The notes under the pieces were generated by a model. That model did no database searches. It saw only the letters and a list, made by a program, of their open reading frames with translations, and was not told the origin of the DNA. Both the position numbers and the translations under genes were made by a program. From Oscillospiraceae bacterium (GTDB taxonomy: Bacteria; Bacillota; Clostridia; Saccharofermentanales; Saccharofermentanaceae): a stretch of 14,179 nucleotides of DNA. Each line of letters begins with the position of its first letter. The stretch's first letter is position 1. The stretch is taken from contig CADBNJ010000250.1 of NCBI GenBank assembly GCA_902795955.1, positions 1-14,179 on the forward strand. The letters run 5' to 3'. Below are positions 1-7,550 of this stretch, piece by piece.

Positions 1-292
1 GCTTTTTTTGATGCCGGATCCGCCTCCTCGGTTGGAACTTCAGACGTCTCCCCGGAAGATCCGGCTCCGGAATCTACGTCTTCAGCTACGGTCATTACTC
101 CAGCTTCCGTCATCGCCTCAGGAACTGTCACGCCTTCATCCTCTGCCACTGTTTTCCCGGCAGCTTCCCCGGTCATCCCTACTTCTTCAGTCACTCCCGT
201 TTCTTCGTTAATTCCTGCTGCTTCAGGCTCACCTGCTTCCTCAGGCACTCCCGTTTCCACGGGCACTTCCTCTTCTTCCTTCGTCACTTCAG
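1..292 (-). other. Acidic, repeat-like C-terminal tail of the helicase (continues past the edge)
   Basis: After the nuclease-like domain ends near VIEGVLNKL, the protein continues for almost 100 residues rich in Glu, Val, Gly, Thr and Ala. The tail contains loosely repeated units such as ETGVPEEAGEPEAAG and EETGVTEEVG. The two window-edge codons before the cut are Lys-Lys. A DUF3320-type domain often follows the nuclease domain in this family and could lie beyond the edge; that is inference. Confidence 0.65.
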
Positions 293-3200
293 CGAGCTTA
301 TTCAGCACTCCTTCTATGACGCGGTTCCTGTTCTCCCACCAGTCAACCGTCCACACGCGCATCAGCTTCCAGCCGAGACCCGTAAGGACGTTCATCTGAT
401 ATATCTCTCTTCCGCTCGTCGTCTTGTTCCCGAGGTAGAATTTGCCGTCGAGGAGGATGCCGAGACAGTACTCGTTCTCATTACGGGGATCCACCACGCC
501 GATATCGATCTTGTATTCGGAACTGCCAACGTTCTTCACTGTTTTATATCCCGCTTCACCGAGCGCATCACAGATATCATCCGCGACACCGGAAATCTTG
601 TCGAACCTGTCGATAACAGGAGCCTCCGAGGGTGCCGTTGATGCGAGATTCTCCCACACGGGCCTGCCCTGCGCATACTCGAGGAAACTCCTGAATGCGG
701 CGACTCCCCTTGCAGTATCAGATGTCACTTTGATCTGTTCGGGCTCAAGCGATGAGAAAACGACCATCTCATACCTTGAACGCGTCACCGCTACGTTGAG
801 CCTTCTCCACCCGCCATCCTGACTGAGCGGCCCGAAATTCATATACGTCTTGCCTTCCTCATCGGTACCATACCCCACGGAGAAGAGGATCACGTCGCGC
901 TCATCGCCCTGGACATTCTCGAGGTTCTTGATGAACAGCGGTTCATCGCTGCCGTAAAGAGCCTCTTCAAGCGCGGGATCGCGTCTGCAGGCTTCGCTCA
1001 GCAGATCGTCGATCTTATCCTGCTGCGAGATGTTGAACGTGACAACACCGAGGCTCCTGTTGGGATTATCCTTGACCCGTCGTATTATCTCTTCAACGAC
1101 GCGCTCTGCTTCAACGGTGTTCGTCCTTGTCCTGCCGCGGTCAAATGTACCTTCACACTTGACAAATGATACCTTGCGGTCAAGGTCGTTGCTCGACGGG
1201 AATGTGTAGAGACGGTTGTCGTAGAAAGCGCGGTTGCTGAAAGTGATCAGGCTTTCGTGCTTGCTCCTGTAGTGCCACAGGAGGTGCGTGCCCGGCATCG
1301 ACAGCGCCAGACAATCGTCAAGGATGCTCTCGAGATCCTCGATCTCGTAATTCTCCTCATCGTAATTCTGCGACTGGAAGAAGGACGTCGGAGGCATCTG
1401 ATTTGGGTCGCCTACGATTATCGCATTCTCGGCGCGCGCGATGACGCCTACAGCTTTACAAGTAGGCAGCTGGCTCGCCTCGTCGAATATAACCGCATCA
1501 ACCTTCAGCACGCCGGGTTCGAGGTACTGGGCAACCGATATGGGGCTCATGAGAAGGCACGGGCAAAGCTTCATGATGAGATCCTTTGCCTGCGTGAACA
1601 ATGTCCTGATAGACACGCCCCTTCCTCCGCTTCTGATGGCATGCTGGAGGATACCAAGCGCCGAACCTTTCTGGGCTTCCCTGGCGAGATCGGGAATGGA
1701 TGAGGCAACTCTCAGGTATATCTCCTGGCGTGTCAGGGCCGTAAACTCGTCATTGAGCTTCCTGAACTGCTCAACGCGCTCTTCGAAGATCTTGCCGCTG
1801 AAGTTGCGCAGAGCATCATCCTTATCGATCGTATCTGTAATGAGAAGCTTCGCATACGCCTTGCGGAATGCGGGTACCACGTCACAGTCCGCCAGCGCAC
1901 CTGACGAATAAGCATTTACAACATTGATAAGCCCGTCAGCTCTTGCATCAGACGCGGCCTTGTTAAACATGATCCGGTCTCTCAGATTCTCGATATTATT
2001 GATGAGATCATCGCAAAGATCATATTGTCCCGCGAATGTCTCGTCATCGTGAACCGCCTTGATGTTGATGTCTTCTTCGATGACGGAATGAGCTTCGTCG
2101 AAGTTTCCGAACGCGTTCATGAATGTATTCCACACATCCGAATAAACGGGATTGGCCGCAAATGTCCTGCGGAGCGCCATCGTCCTGTCATAGCCGTCAA
2201 GCTTTGCGAAGGAAGACTGAACAGCCGCCATTAACTGACCATATCTCTGACCGTCATCAAGCACTGCCCTGTCAAGATAAGATGCGAGGGATTCATTATA
2301 GATCCTGTCGCAGTTCTGTCTTACCGAGAGCACATCAGCGATCATGGCGAGATGCTCTCCGAACTGCTCGTCCCTCGAGCCGTGAACACGGTAAGGTTCC
2401 ATCTTTTTGTAGACTTTCGCCTGCGCCATTGATTTGAACAGGGTCTTATTCGATGCCTCCCGGTATTCGTTGACGAGTGCCTGTATATCAAGACCGTAGA
2501 TCTCCGGCTTATAGAACTCACTGACAGAAGCATTACCTGCGGCGGCTTTTGCAGTCTCGGCTCTGTATGACTCGGCATTGCGCAGCACTGCCTCATAATC
2601 TTCAGCCGCGCACAGCTTGGCGGGCAGCGCGAAAGTATCGGCTATCGCAGATACGATGTCCTTAACCCTCCTCACCGATGCAAAGTCACCGCCGTCCAAT
2701 CCTGGTATCGCGATACCGGATCCGCTGATCGTCGAACGTGCCTTGCCGTAAGACTCTTCCAGAACTTGCGCAGCATTTTTAAGCGCCCTGGCATCGTCCG
2801 GGAGCTTTGACTTGAGTGATTGCGAATACTCGTCTGCTCTAACCCGCGACAATGCCGTTATATCGGTCATCGCGCGCCCGGCGGACAATACGCCTTCGAG
2901 GTCCGTCTCACATTTCCTGTATGTATCTGCATTGACGACTTCGATAAATCTGTCATCGAATCTGTCAATATCGGGAGCCTTATCATTTGCCGCATAGAGA
3001 TTGATCAGTTCATATAACGACATTCCGCATTTCTGCTGCGCATGAAGCGCCGCACAATAAGCATCGAGTTCATGCCTTCTTCCGGCAAGTTCGTCGAGTT
3101 TTGCCTGATAATCGCCTGTTCCTGATCTGGCGTTGAGTTCTACCGCCTCCTTGAGCTTTGTCAGGAAGGCACTCTTCTTTGCTTTGTTCGAGTGAAGTTC

Positions 3201-4442
3201 CAGACAGAAGGGTCCGAGACCTATCTTATCCAGTCTGTTATAGACAACATCCAGAGCAGCTTTCTTCTCTGCCGCGAACAGCACTTTCTTGCCGTTGGCG
3301 AGCATGTCTGCGATCATGGATGTGATCGTCTGCGACTTGCCTGTTCCGGGAGGACCGTGAAGCACAAAGCTCTCACCGCGCGTTGCACACTGGATCGCAT
3401 AAAGCTGGGAGCTGTCAGCCGTTATCGGCAGAAGACATGTTGATTCATCAAGCTTATCAGGCACCTTCATGTCCTTGGCATCCCAGGCGAGTTTGCCCTC
3501 GAGCAGGCTCTTGACTATCTTATTCTCACCTATCTCATTGCGCCTGACATGCAGGTCGTTCCACATCACGAAATTAGTGAAAGAGAACATTCCGATAACA
3601 CAGGAATTATATATCTCCCAGTTCTCCTGCCCCGTCATGAGTACCCGGAAATTCTCAAAGACTTTATTGATATCAATGCCGGAATCATCAGTGGCCATTA
3701 TCTCCTTGGGATCCGACTTGATCCCGAAATCCTGCTTGAGCTTCTCGAGCAGAGTTATATTGATGATCGGCTCCTCATCGCGTCTTCTGATGACATAACC
3801 AAGGATTATGGACTTGCGCACCAGATCGACAGGTATGAGGACGAGCGGAGCGTAATGGGGCGCTGAACCGTCCTTATCAAACCACTTCATGACGCCGAGT
3901 GCGATATACAAAGTATTAGCACCGTTCTCTTCAAGTGCAGTCTTCGCAGATCTGTACAGCTTCTTGATCGAGGTATCAAGGTCTGATCTTGTCAGTGATG
4001 AGTATAATATCTTCTTCTCAAAGCTGTCAGTTATCAGTTTATCAAACCCCGTAATATCCGATATGTTCTCAAGGTCATATTCTTTGACGGGAATCGTCTG
4101 TTTCTTATTCTCTTCGGCGGCAGCGGCCTCTTCGGGAACCGGAGCCTCTGCGGGCGTGGGAGTCTCCTCAGCTGCGGGAGCCGCTTCTGCCGAGGGAGTC
4201 TCTCCGGGCGCGGGAACTTCCTCCTGCTCCTTCTTATCCCCGCCGCTCCTCGGCTTGATGGAATAATCGATGCTCTCGGCCAGTTTATCCTCGAGAATTG
4301 CAGGTGAATGAGTAAACAGGGGTATCATATTCCCTTTGATCTTCATGTTGAGAAGGTTATTACGAAGGCTTAGGTCGAGGAGCTTACGTTCCCATTGATC
4401 TATCTTGGCGTCAGCTTTCTGCTTGATGTCTTCAGTATTCAT
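1..4442 (-). CDS. DUF4011-domain superfamily-1 helicase with C-terminal restriction-endonuclease-like domain (3' end outside window)
   Basis: The reading frame is open from the ATG at 4442 to the window edge: 1480 codons and no stop, so the C-terminus is missing. The N-terminus (residues about 16-33, WERKLLDLSLRNNLLNMK) matches the DUF4011 signature. A second DUF4011-like block (LYIALGVMKW, then APLVLIPVDL) follows a Pro/Ala/Glu-rich linker at residues about 63-118. Helicase motifs are complete: Walker A HGPPGTGKS (K369), DEAS (D987/E988), GDPNQMPP (about 1011-1018), HYRSKHESL, ENVQGDERD, and NVAVTRSR (R1221). A vsr/MTES_1575-like nuclease fold follows (KIDIGVV with D1313, LGILLDG, LGWKLMRVWTVDWW), then an acidic tail. 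Proteins of this architecture act on DNA or RNA in the cytoplasm; some relatives sit in defence islands, but the role of this one is unknown. It overlaps the upstream metallopeptidase gene by 11 nt, implying translational coupling. The nuclease site looks atypical because Leu stands where many relatives have Glu before C/L-D-G. Confidence 0.9.
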   Translation of the reverse strand, partial: MNTEDIKQKADAKIDQWERKLLDLSLRNNLLNMKIKGNMIPLFTHSPAILEDKLAESIDYSIKPRSGGDKKEQEEVPAPGETPSAEAAPAAEETPTPAEAPVPEEAAAAEENKKQTIPVKEYDLENISDITGFDKLITDSFEKKILYSSLTRSDLDTSIKKLYRSAKTALEENGANTLYIALGVMKWFDKDGSAPHYAPLVLIPVDLVRKSIILGYVIRRRDEEPIINITLLEKLKQDFGIKSDPKEIMATDDSGIDINKVFENFRVLMTGQENWEIYNSCVIGMFSFTNFVMWNDLHVRRNEIGENKIVKSLLEGKLAWDAKDMKVPDKLDESTCLLPITADSSQLYAIQCATRGESFVLHGPPGTGKSQTITSMIADMLANGKKVLFAAEKKAALDVVYNRLDKIGLGPFCLELHSNKAKKSAFLTKLKEAVELNARSGTGDYQAKLDELAGRRHELDAYCAALHAQQKCGMSLYELINLYAANDKAPDIDRFDDRFIEVVNADTYRKCETDLEGVLSAGRAMTDITALSRVRADEYSQSLKSKLPDDARALKNAAQVLEESYGKARSTISGSGIAIPGLDGGDFASVRRVKDIVSAIADTFALPAKLCAAEDYEAVLRNAESYRAETAKAAAGNASVSEFYKPEIYGLDIQALVNEYREASNKTLFKSMAQAKVYKKMEPYRVHGSRDEQFGEHLAMIADVLSVRQNCDRIYNESLASYLDRAVLDDGQRYGQLMAAVQSSFAKLDGYDRTMALRRTFAANPVYSDVWNTFMNAFGNFDEAHSVIEEDINIKAVHDDETFAGQYDLCDDLINNIENLRDRIMFNKAASDARADGLINVVNAYSSGALADCDVVPAFRKAYAKLLITDTIDKDDALRNFSGKIFEERVEQFRKLNDEFTALTRQEIYLRVASSIPDLAREAQKGSALGILQHAIRSGGRGVSIRTLFTQAKDLIMKLCPCLLMSPISVAQYLEPGVLKVDAVIFDEASQLPTCKAVGVIARAENAIIVGDPNQMPPTSFFQSQNYDEENYEIEDLESILDDCLALSMPGTHLLWHYRSKHESLITFSNRAFYDNRLYTFPSSNDLDRKVSFVKCEGTFDRGRTRTNTVEAERVVEEIIRRVKDNPNRSLGVVTFNISQQDKIDDLLSEACRRDPALEEALYGSDEPLFIKNLENVQGDERDVILFSVGYGTDEEGKTYMNFGPLSQDGGWRRLNVAVTRSRYEMVVFSSLEPEQIKVTSDTARGVAAFRSFLEYAQGRPVWENLASTAPSEAPVIDRFDKISGVADDICDALGEAGYKTVKNVGSSEYKIDIGVVDPRNENEYCLGILLDGKFYLGNKTTSGREIYQMNVLTGLGWKLMRVWTVDWWENRNRVIEGVLNKLAEVTKEEEEVPVETGVPEEAGEPEAAGINEETGVTEEVGMTGEAAGKTVAEDEGVTVPEAMTEAGVMTVAEDVDSGAGSSGETSEVPTEEADPASKK
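4089..4256 (-). other. Low-complexity Pro/Ala/Glu linker inside the helicase N-terminal region
   Basis: Residues about 63-118 of the helicase are dominated by Glu, Ala, Pro and Thr in a degenerate repeat (APGETPSAE, AAPAAEETPTPAEAPVPEE). It separates the WERKLLDLSLRN signature from the rest of the DUF4011 region. It is probably disordered and may be a tether or a length-variable spacer. Confidence 0.75.
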
Positions 4443-5139
4443 TCAGCATTCTCCTTTTCTCGCGCCAGTCCGGCATGAACAGTGCAACATATCTGTAGAA
4501 CCTCTCCGAATGATCCGGCACGATAAGATGCGCAAACTCGTGGATCACCACATAGCGCATGCACTCCTCCGGCACCTCGAAAAGGTTGTAGTTAAATGTG
4601 ATCACGCCCTCCTTCGGCTTGCATGATCCCCACCTGGTCTTCATAGTCCTGAACTTGATCACGGACGGGGCCTTGGCACCGAGCTTGACAAATTCCGGAC
4701 ATATCTCACCGCACATCGTAAGGACCTTCAGCCTGAGTTGTTCACATCTCCATTTATTATATACCTTAGTTATCAGATCACTGTCGTCAACATTTTTGAC
4801 ATATATAAAAAGATATCTGTCTCTCAGAAACACATCATTAAATCCGGAATTCCGGATCACCACTTCGTACCTTTTGCCGGCAATCGTCACATTTCCACCA
4901 CATTCAAGACGATTTGACCTCATGCTGTTTACACGCCGTTCACCTGTTTTTAAAATCGCGTTTATAATAAAGTCCTTCTTCTTATCGAGAAAGTCCTCAA
5001 CTGCTTTATTACTTACATATTTGGGCGCTGACACATATATCGACCCGTCAGACCTGATCCTCAGATTTATGTTCTTCACTCTCTTGCGTTCATACACATA
5101 CGTGTATGTTTTACCGTAAAATACAACATTTTTTTGCAC
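4432..5139 (-). CDS. YgjP/DUF45-family zinc metallopeptidase (SprT/WLM-like fold)
   Basis: This 235-residue protein has the usual length of the YgjP-like (DUF45) family. It carries the signature MKTRWGSC (residues 166-173) and the zinc-binding site HEFAH (H200, E201, H204) with a third ligand candidate H210 in VPDHSERF. The typical end PDWREKRRML follows. It is cytoplasmic, with no signal peptide or membrane segment. The start is GTG at 5139: an in-frame TGA lies six codons upstream with no ATG between, and the first residues already match the family. The ribosome binding site is weak (GGG, 9 nt upstream). The gene is first in a two-gene unit and its stop overlaps the helicase start by 11 nt. 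YgjP-like peptidases are often encoded beside restriction or helicase genes, so a partner role with the helicase is plausible; the substrate is unknown. Confidence 0.92.
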   Translation of the reverse strand: MQKNVVFYGKTYTYVYERKRVKNINLRIRSDGSIYVSAPKYVSNKAVEDFLDKKKDFIINAILKTGERRVNSMRSNRLECGGNVTIAGKRYEVVIRNSGFNDVFLRDRYLFIYVKNVDDSDLITKVYNKWRCEQLRLKVLTMCGEICPEFVKLGAKAPSVIKFRTMKTRWGSCKPKEGVITFNYNLFEVPEECMRYVVIHEFAHLIVPDHSERFYRYVALFMPDWREKRRMLNEY

Positions 5140-5194
5140 GATTGCGTACCCAATTCACATTTATTTCACAATTCGATTTCAATTTGGAAATAGA

Positions 5195-5205
5195 ATCACA
5201 GTGAT
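5195..5205. promoter_or_regulatory. Small palindrome, possible operator
   Basis: ATCACAGTGAT is an 11-bp palindrome with 5-bp arms. It lies in the divergent space between the metallopeptidase gene and the prepilin gene, just downstream of the predicted minus-strand transcription start. It could bind a regulator or be chance. Confidence 0.25.
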
Positions 5206-5224
5206 AGAGATATTTCTGTTCACA

Positions 5225-5253
5225 ATTAAACACTAAAATTAAATCATAAACAA
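5225..5253 (-). promoter_or_regulatory. Candidate promoter of the metallopeptidase-helicase unit
   Basis: On the minus strand, TTGTTT (5253-5248) and TTTAAT (5230-5225) are separated by 17 bp. This would start transcription near 5218 and give a leader of about 80 nt. The match is fair, but the region is AT-rich, so chance matches are possible. Confidence 0.4.
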
Positions 5254-5289
5254 GCGCCAAGAAAATCTTATGAATAGGGGGATGTGACA

Positions 5290-6384
5290 ATGAAGCGTAT
5301 ATATTTGGAATCCAAGCGAGGCTTCTCACTCGTGGAGATCGTATGTACTGTTGCCATCATTCTGATCCTCTGCTCTGTAACGGTAGTAGGTGTAACGGAT
5401 CATATCAATAATACAAAGAAGGCAGCAGCTATTGTTAATCTTAACTACAGGAAGCTCGATCAGATCGACAACGAGGTTTTCGGTGATGACGAGGGTCATT
5501 CGGCAGCCGCAGGTTCTCCTGCTGATACAGGTACTGCCGATGTCACGGCTGATACAGCTAACAGCGGCAATAAGATTTCGACTGAAAGACAGGTCAGCAA
5601 GACGATGTCCGGCGGTATCGCCAATAACCTTTCAGACGCAGCAGATACTCCCGCACAGGCTGAGACACCCGAGGAGCAGAATCCCGAGTCTCCCAGAGAC
5701 GCAGCCATCAAGTCCTGCGCCGACACACTCTCCAACTACGCTAAGCAGCACAATGTAGCTTTCCTCCCCGGCACAGAGAATTTTCCTGAACTTCTCGCAC
5801 AGGGCGAAGTAGATGCGAAGGCTCTCTACGATGCAGGCGGCTACACAGGTGCAAGATACTTCACATACTGCCCCGCAACAGGTAATGTGGCACTGGCAAA
5901 CGGCGAAGGTAAGTGGATGGAGTGCAGAGACGGTCAGAACATGATCAAGGCATCCCTCGATGAGGCAGGCGCCGCAGCAACTCCCGGATGCAACGTCAGA
6001 ACGATCATGGACAGCGACTTCCTCAACAACCCCAACAAAGTAATCTACATCGGAATCAACAAGACATCCGACGGCACATATCAGATAGTTCCCAACGTCT
6101 GCGTCGACGTTAACGGCAACTTCAATACAGTCATCACACACAGATTCGACAGCGGCACGGGCTGGGCATCAAGCAGAGATACATTCGATGCAGTCGGTCT
6201 CATCGGTGACAACGGCAAGAAGACGGCAAACTTCAACGCTTACGTTAACTACGTAACAAACAGAAGCGGCGAGATGATAGACACTACAGGTCTTGACATG
6301 AGCCAGTTCACAACAAGAAGAAGCACAGATGCACAGAACAAGATATGGCAGGCATACATTCAGGATCTCAGGACAAAGTATTGA
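5290..6384 (+). CDS. Type IV prepilin-like protein (class III signal, orphan)
   Basis: This 364-residue protein starts MKRIYLESKRGFSLVEIV. It has a short basic leader, a G11/F12 prepilin peptidase site, Glu at mature position 5 (E16) and a hydrophobic helix to about residue 35, as in type IV pilins and pseudopilins. It would be cleaved and N-methylated by a prepilin peptidase and held in the membrane or a pilus-like fibre. Residues about 69-137 are an Ala/Thr/Asp/Pro-rich linker. The C-terminal region (about 138-364) contains several Cys (near YCPATG, MECRDG, PGCNVR, VCVDV) that could form disulfides, and matches no pilin head I recognise. ATG 5290 is preferred over GTG 5284 because AGGGGG (5276-5281) lies 8 nt before it. 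No assembly ATPase, platform protein or peptidase gene is nearby, so the machinery must be elsewhere. The second half uses mainly AAC, AAG and TAC, which hints at high expression. Confidence 0.85.
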   Translation: MKRIYLESKRGFSLVEIVCTVAIILILCSVTVVGVTDHINNTKKAAAIVNLNYRKLDQIDNEVFGDDEGHSAAAGSPADTGTADVTADTANSGNKISTERQVSKTMSGGIANNLSDAADTPAQAETPEEQNPESPRDAAIKSCADTLSNYAKQHNVAFLPGTENFPELLAQGEVDAKALYDAGGYTGARYFTYCPATGNVALANGEGKWMECRDGQNMIKASLDEAGAAATPGCNVRTIMDSDFLNNPNKVIYIGINKTSDGTYQIVPNVCVDVNGNFNTVITHRFDSGTGWASSRDTFDAVGLIGDNGKKTANFNAYVNYVTNRSGEMIDTTGLDMSQFTTRRSTDAQNKIWQAYIQDLRTKY

Positions 6385-6455
6385 TAACAGACTGATTGAC
6401 TGAGGTCAGCAAATAAAACAGATGGATAATTCTCTTATTCATATTCTTGGGCTTG

Positions 6456-6483
6456 GGCCGCTCCTTATGGGGGCGGCCTTTAA
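6456..6483 (+). terminator. Rho-independent terminator after the prepilin gene
   Basis: GGCCGCTCC (6456-6464) pairs with GGGGCGGCC (6470-6478) as a 9-bp GC-rich stem with one G-T pair and a 5-nt loop, followed by a short T run (TTTAAT). It lies 72 nt after the prepilin stop and isolates that gene from the methyltransferase gene. Confidence 0.8.
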
Positions 6484-6515
6484 TCTGAAGCACAGCTTTA
6501 TGGTAAACTATTGGT

Positions 6516-7544
6516 ATGCGTGATCTATGGACTTATCTGAAAGAGACTGATAAACCGATTGCTTTATACGGCACCGGCAATGGTGCCGATAAGATCATTG
6601 CCGAACTTCAGAAGGACGGAACGTGGGACAAGGTTCAGGGCATCTTCGCAAGTCCCGGATTTGTCAGGAGCAGGACTTTCCACGGTCACAAGGTCGAATC
6701 TTATGAGGACGTTAAGGCACGTCTAGGCAGCATGATCGTACTGCTCTGCTTCGGTTCCTCACTGCCTGAGGTAGTCGCCTTTGTCCACCGGATCGCGGAG
6801 GAGAATGAACTCTATGCACCTGCAGTGCCGGTTTACGGGAATGAGCTTTTCGACATGGCGTATTATCGTGAGCATAAGCAGGAACTCGGCAAGGCACGCA
6901 TGCTGATGGCAGATGAACTGTCGCGGCAAACATTTGACAACACCATATCTTACTTCCTGTCGGGAGACATCAGGTATCTTGAGGAGTGTGCCGTCCCGGC
7001 TGAAGAGGAGTTCATGCTGACGGAGCTGAGGGACAATGCGGCATATATCGACCTCGGTGCTTATACAGGCGATACGGTGGCCGAATACAGACGCATCTTC
7101 CCTTCCATCACATCCGTAACTGCCGTCGAGCCGGATGCCAAGAACTTCCGCAAGCTGCGTGAGAACGTGACTGATGCGGTACTCATCAATGCACTTATAT
7201 CCGACACGCCCGGAACGGCTCATATCAACCTGGGCAAAGGGCGCGGGGTTCACGAGCAGGACGAAGGTGCAGTGATCGATTCGGTCACTGTTGACAGCAT
7301 CCTCAACGGCAAACCCGCCCACCTGATCAAATATGATGTTGAAGGCAATGAACACAAAGCGATTAACGGTTCAGCCTGGACAATAGCAGAATACAAACCC
7401 GTACTGCACGTCGCCTGCTACCACAGGAGCGAAGACATATACGACCTGCCGCTCCTCATATCAGGCATCAGACCCGACTACAAAATATACATGCGTCACA
7501 GACCGCACCTGCTCAACTGGGATACACAGTTCATCTGCATATGA
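6516..7544 (+). CDS. FkbM-family SAM-dependent methyltransferase
   Basis: This 342-residue protein has a C-terminal FkbM-type methyltransferase domain. The SAM-binding motif YIDLGAYTGDTVAEY is at about 177-191, the acidic motif VTAVEPDAKNFRKLREN at about 201-217, and the family block IKYDVEGNEHKAI at about 271-283. FkbM enzymes O-methylate sugars, polyketides or other small molecules; this substrate cannot be told from the sequence. The first 150 or so residues form a separate domain beginning with a Rossmann-like stretch (IALYGTGNGADKIIAEL, about 15-31), as in some longer FkbM proteins of Clostridia. No clear Shine-Dalgarno sequence precedes ATG 6516. The gene stands alone after a terminator and ends 6 bp from the stop of the convergent MATE gene. 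Confidence 0.88.
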   Translation: MRDLWTYLKETDKPIALYGTGNGADKIIAELQKDGTWDKVQGIFASPGFVRSRTFHGHKVESYEDVKARLGSMIVLLCFGSSLPEVVAFVHRIAEENELYAPAVPVYGNELFDMAYYREHKQELGKARMLMADELSRQTFDNTISYFLSGDIRYLEECAVPAEEEFMLTELRDNAAYIDLGAYTGDTVAEYRRIFPSITSVTAVEPDAKNFRKLRENVTDAVLINALISDTPGTAHINLGKGRGVHEQDEGAVIDSVTVDSILNGKPAHLIKYDVEGNEHKAINGSAWTIAEYKPVLHVACYHRSEDIYDLPLLISGIRPDYKIYMRHRPHLLNWDTQFICI

Positions 7545-7550
7545 ATATGC

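Noticed and set aside
1257..1911. Two overlapping plus-strand open frames of about 150 codons
   Set aside because: They are antisense to the helicase between its nuclease and ATPase motifs, have no ribosome binding site and no recognisable protein pattern. They are shadows of the codon bias of the minus-strand gene.
4598..5119. Plus-strand open frame of 173 codons with hydrophobic stretches
   Set aside because: It lies entirely opposite the YgjP-like peptidase gene, whose frame has strong motifs. The hydrophobicity comes from the complement of Lys/Glu-rich codons.
5284..5289. GTG at 5284 as the prepilin start
   Set aside because: It sits only 2 nt after AGGGGG, too close for initiation; ATG 5290 has 8-nt spacing.
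5632..6141. Minus-strand open frame of 169 codons opposite the prepilin gene
   Set aside because: It is rich in Cys and Val as expected from the antisense of the prepilin coding bias, with no start signals.
6759..7355. Minus-strand open frame of 198 codons opposite the FkbM gene
   Set aside because: The plus-strand frame carries all the SAM-binding motifs; the antisense frame has none and no ribosome binding site.
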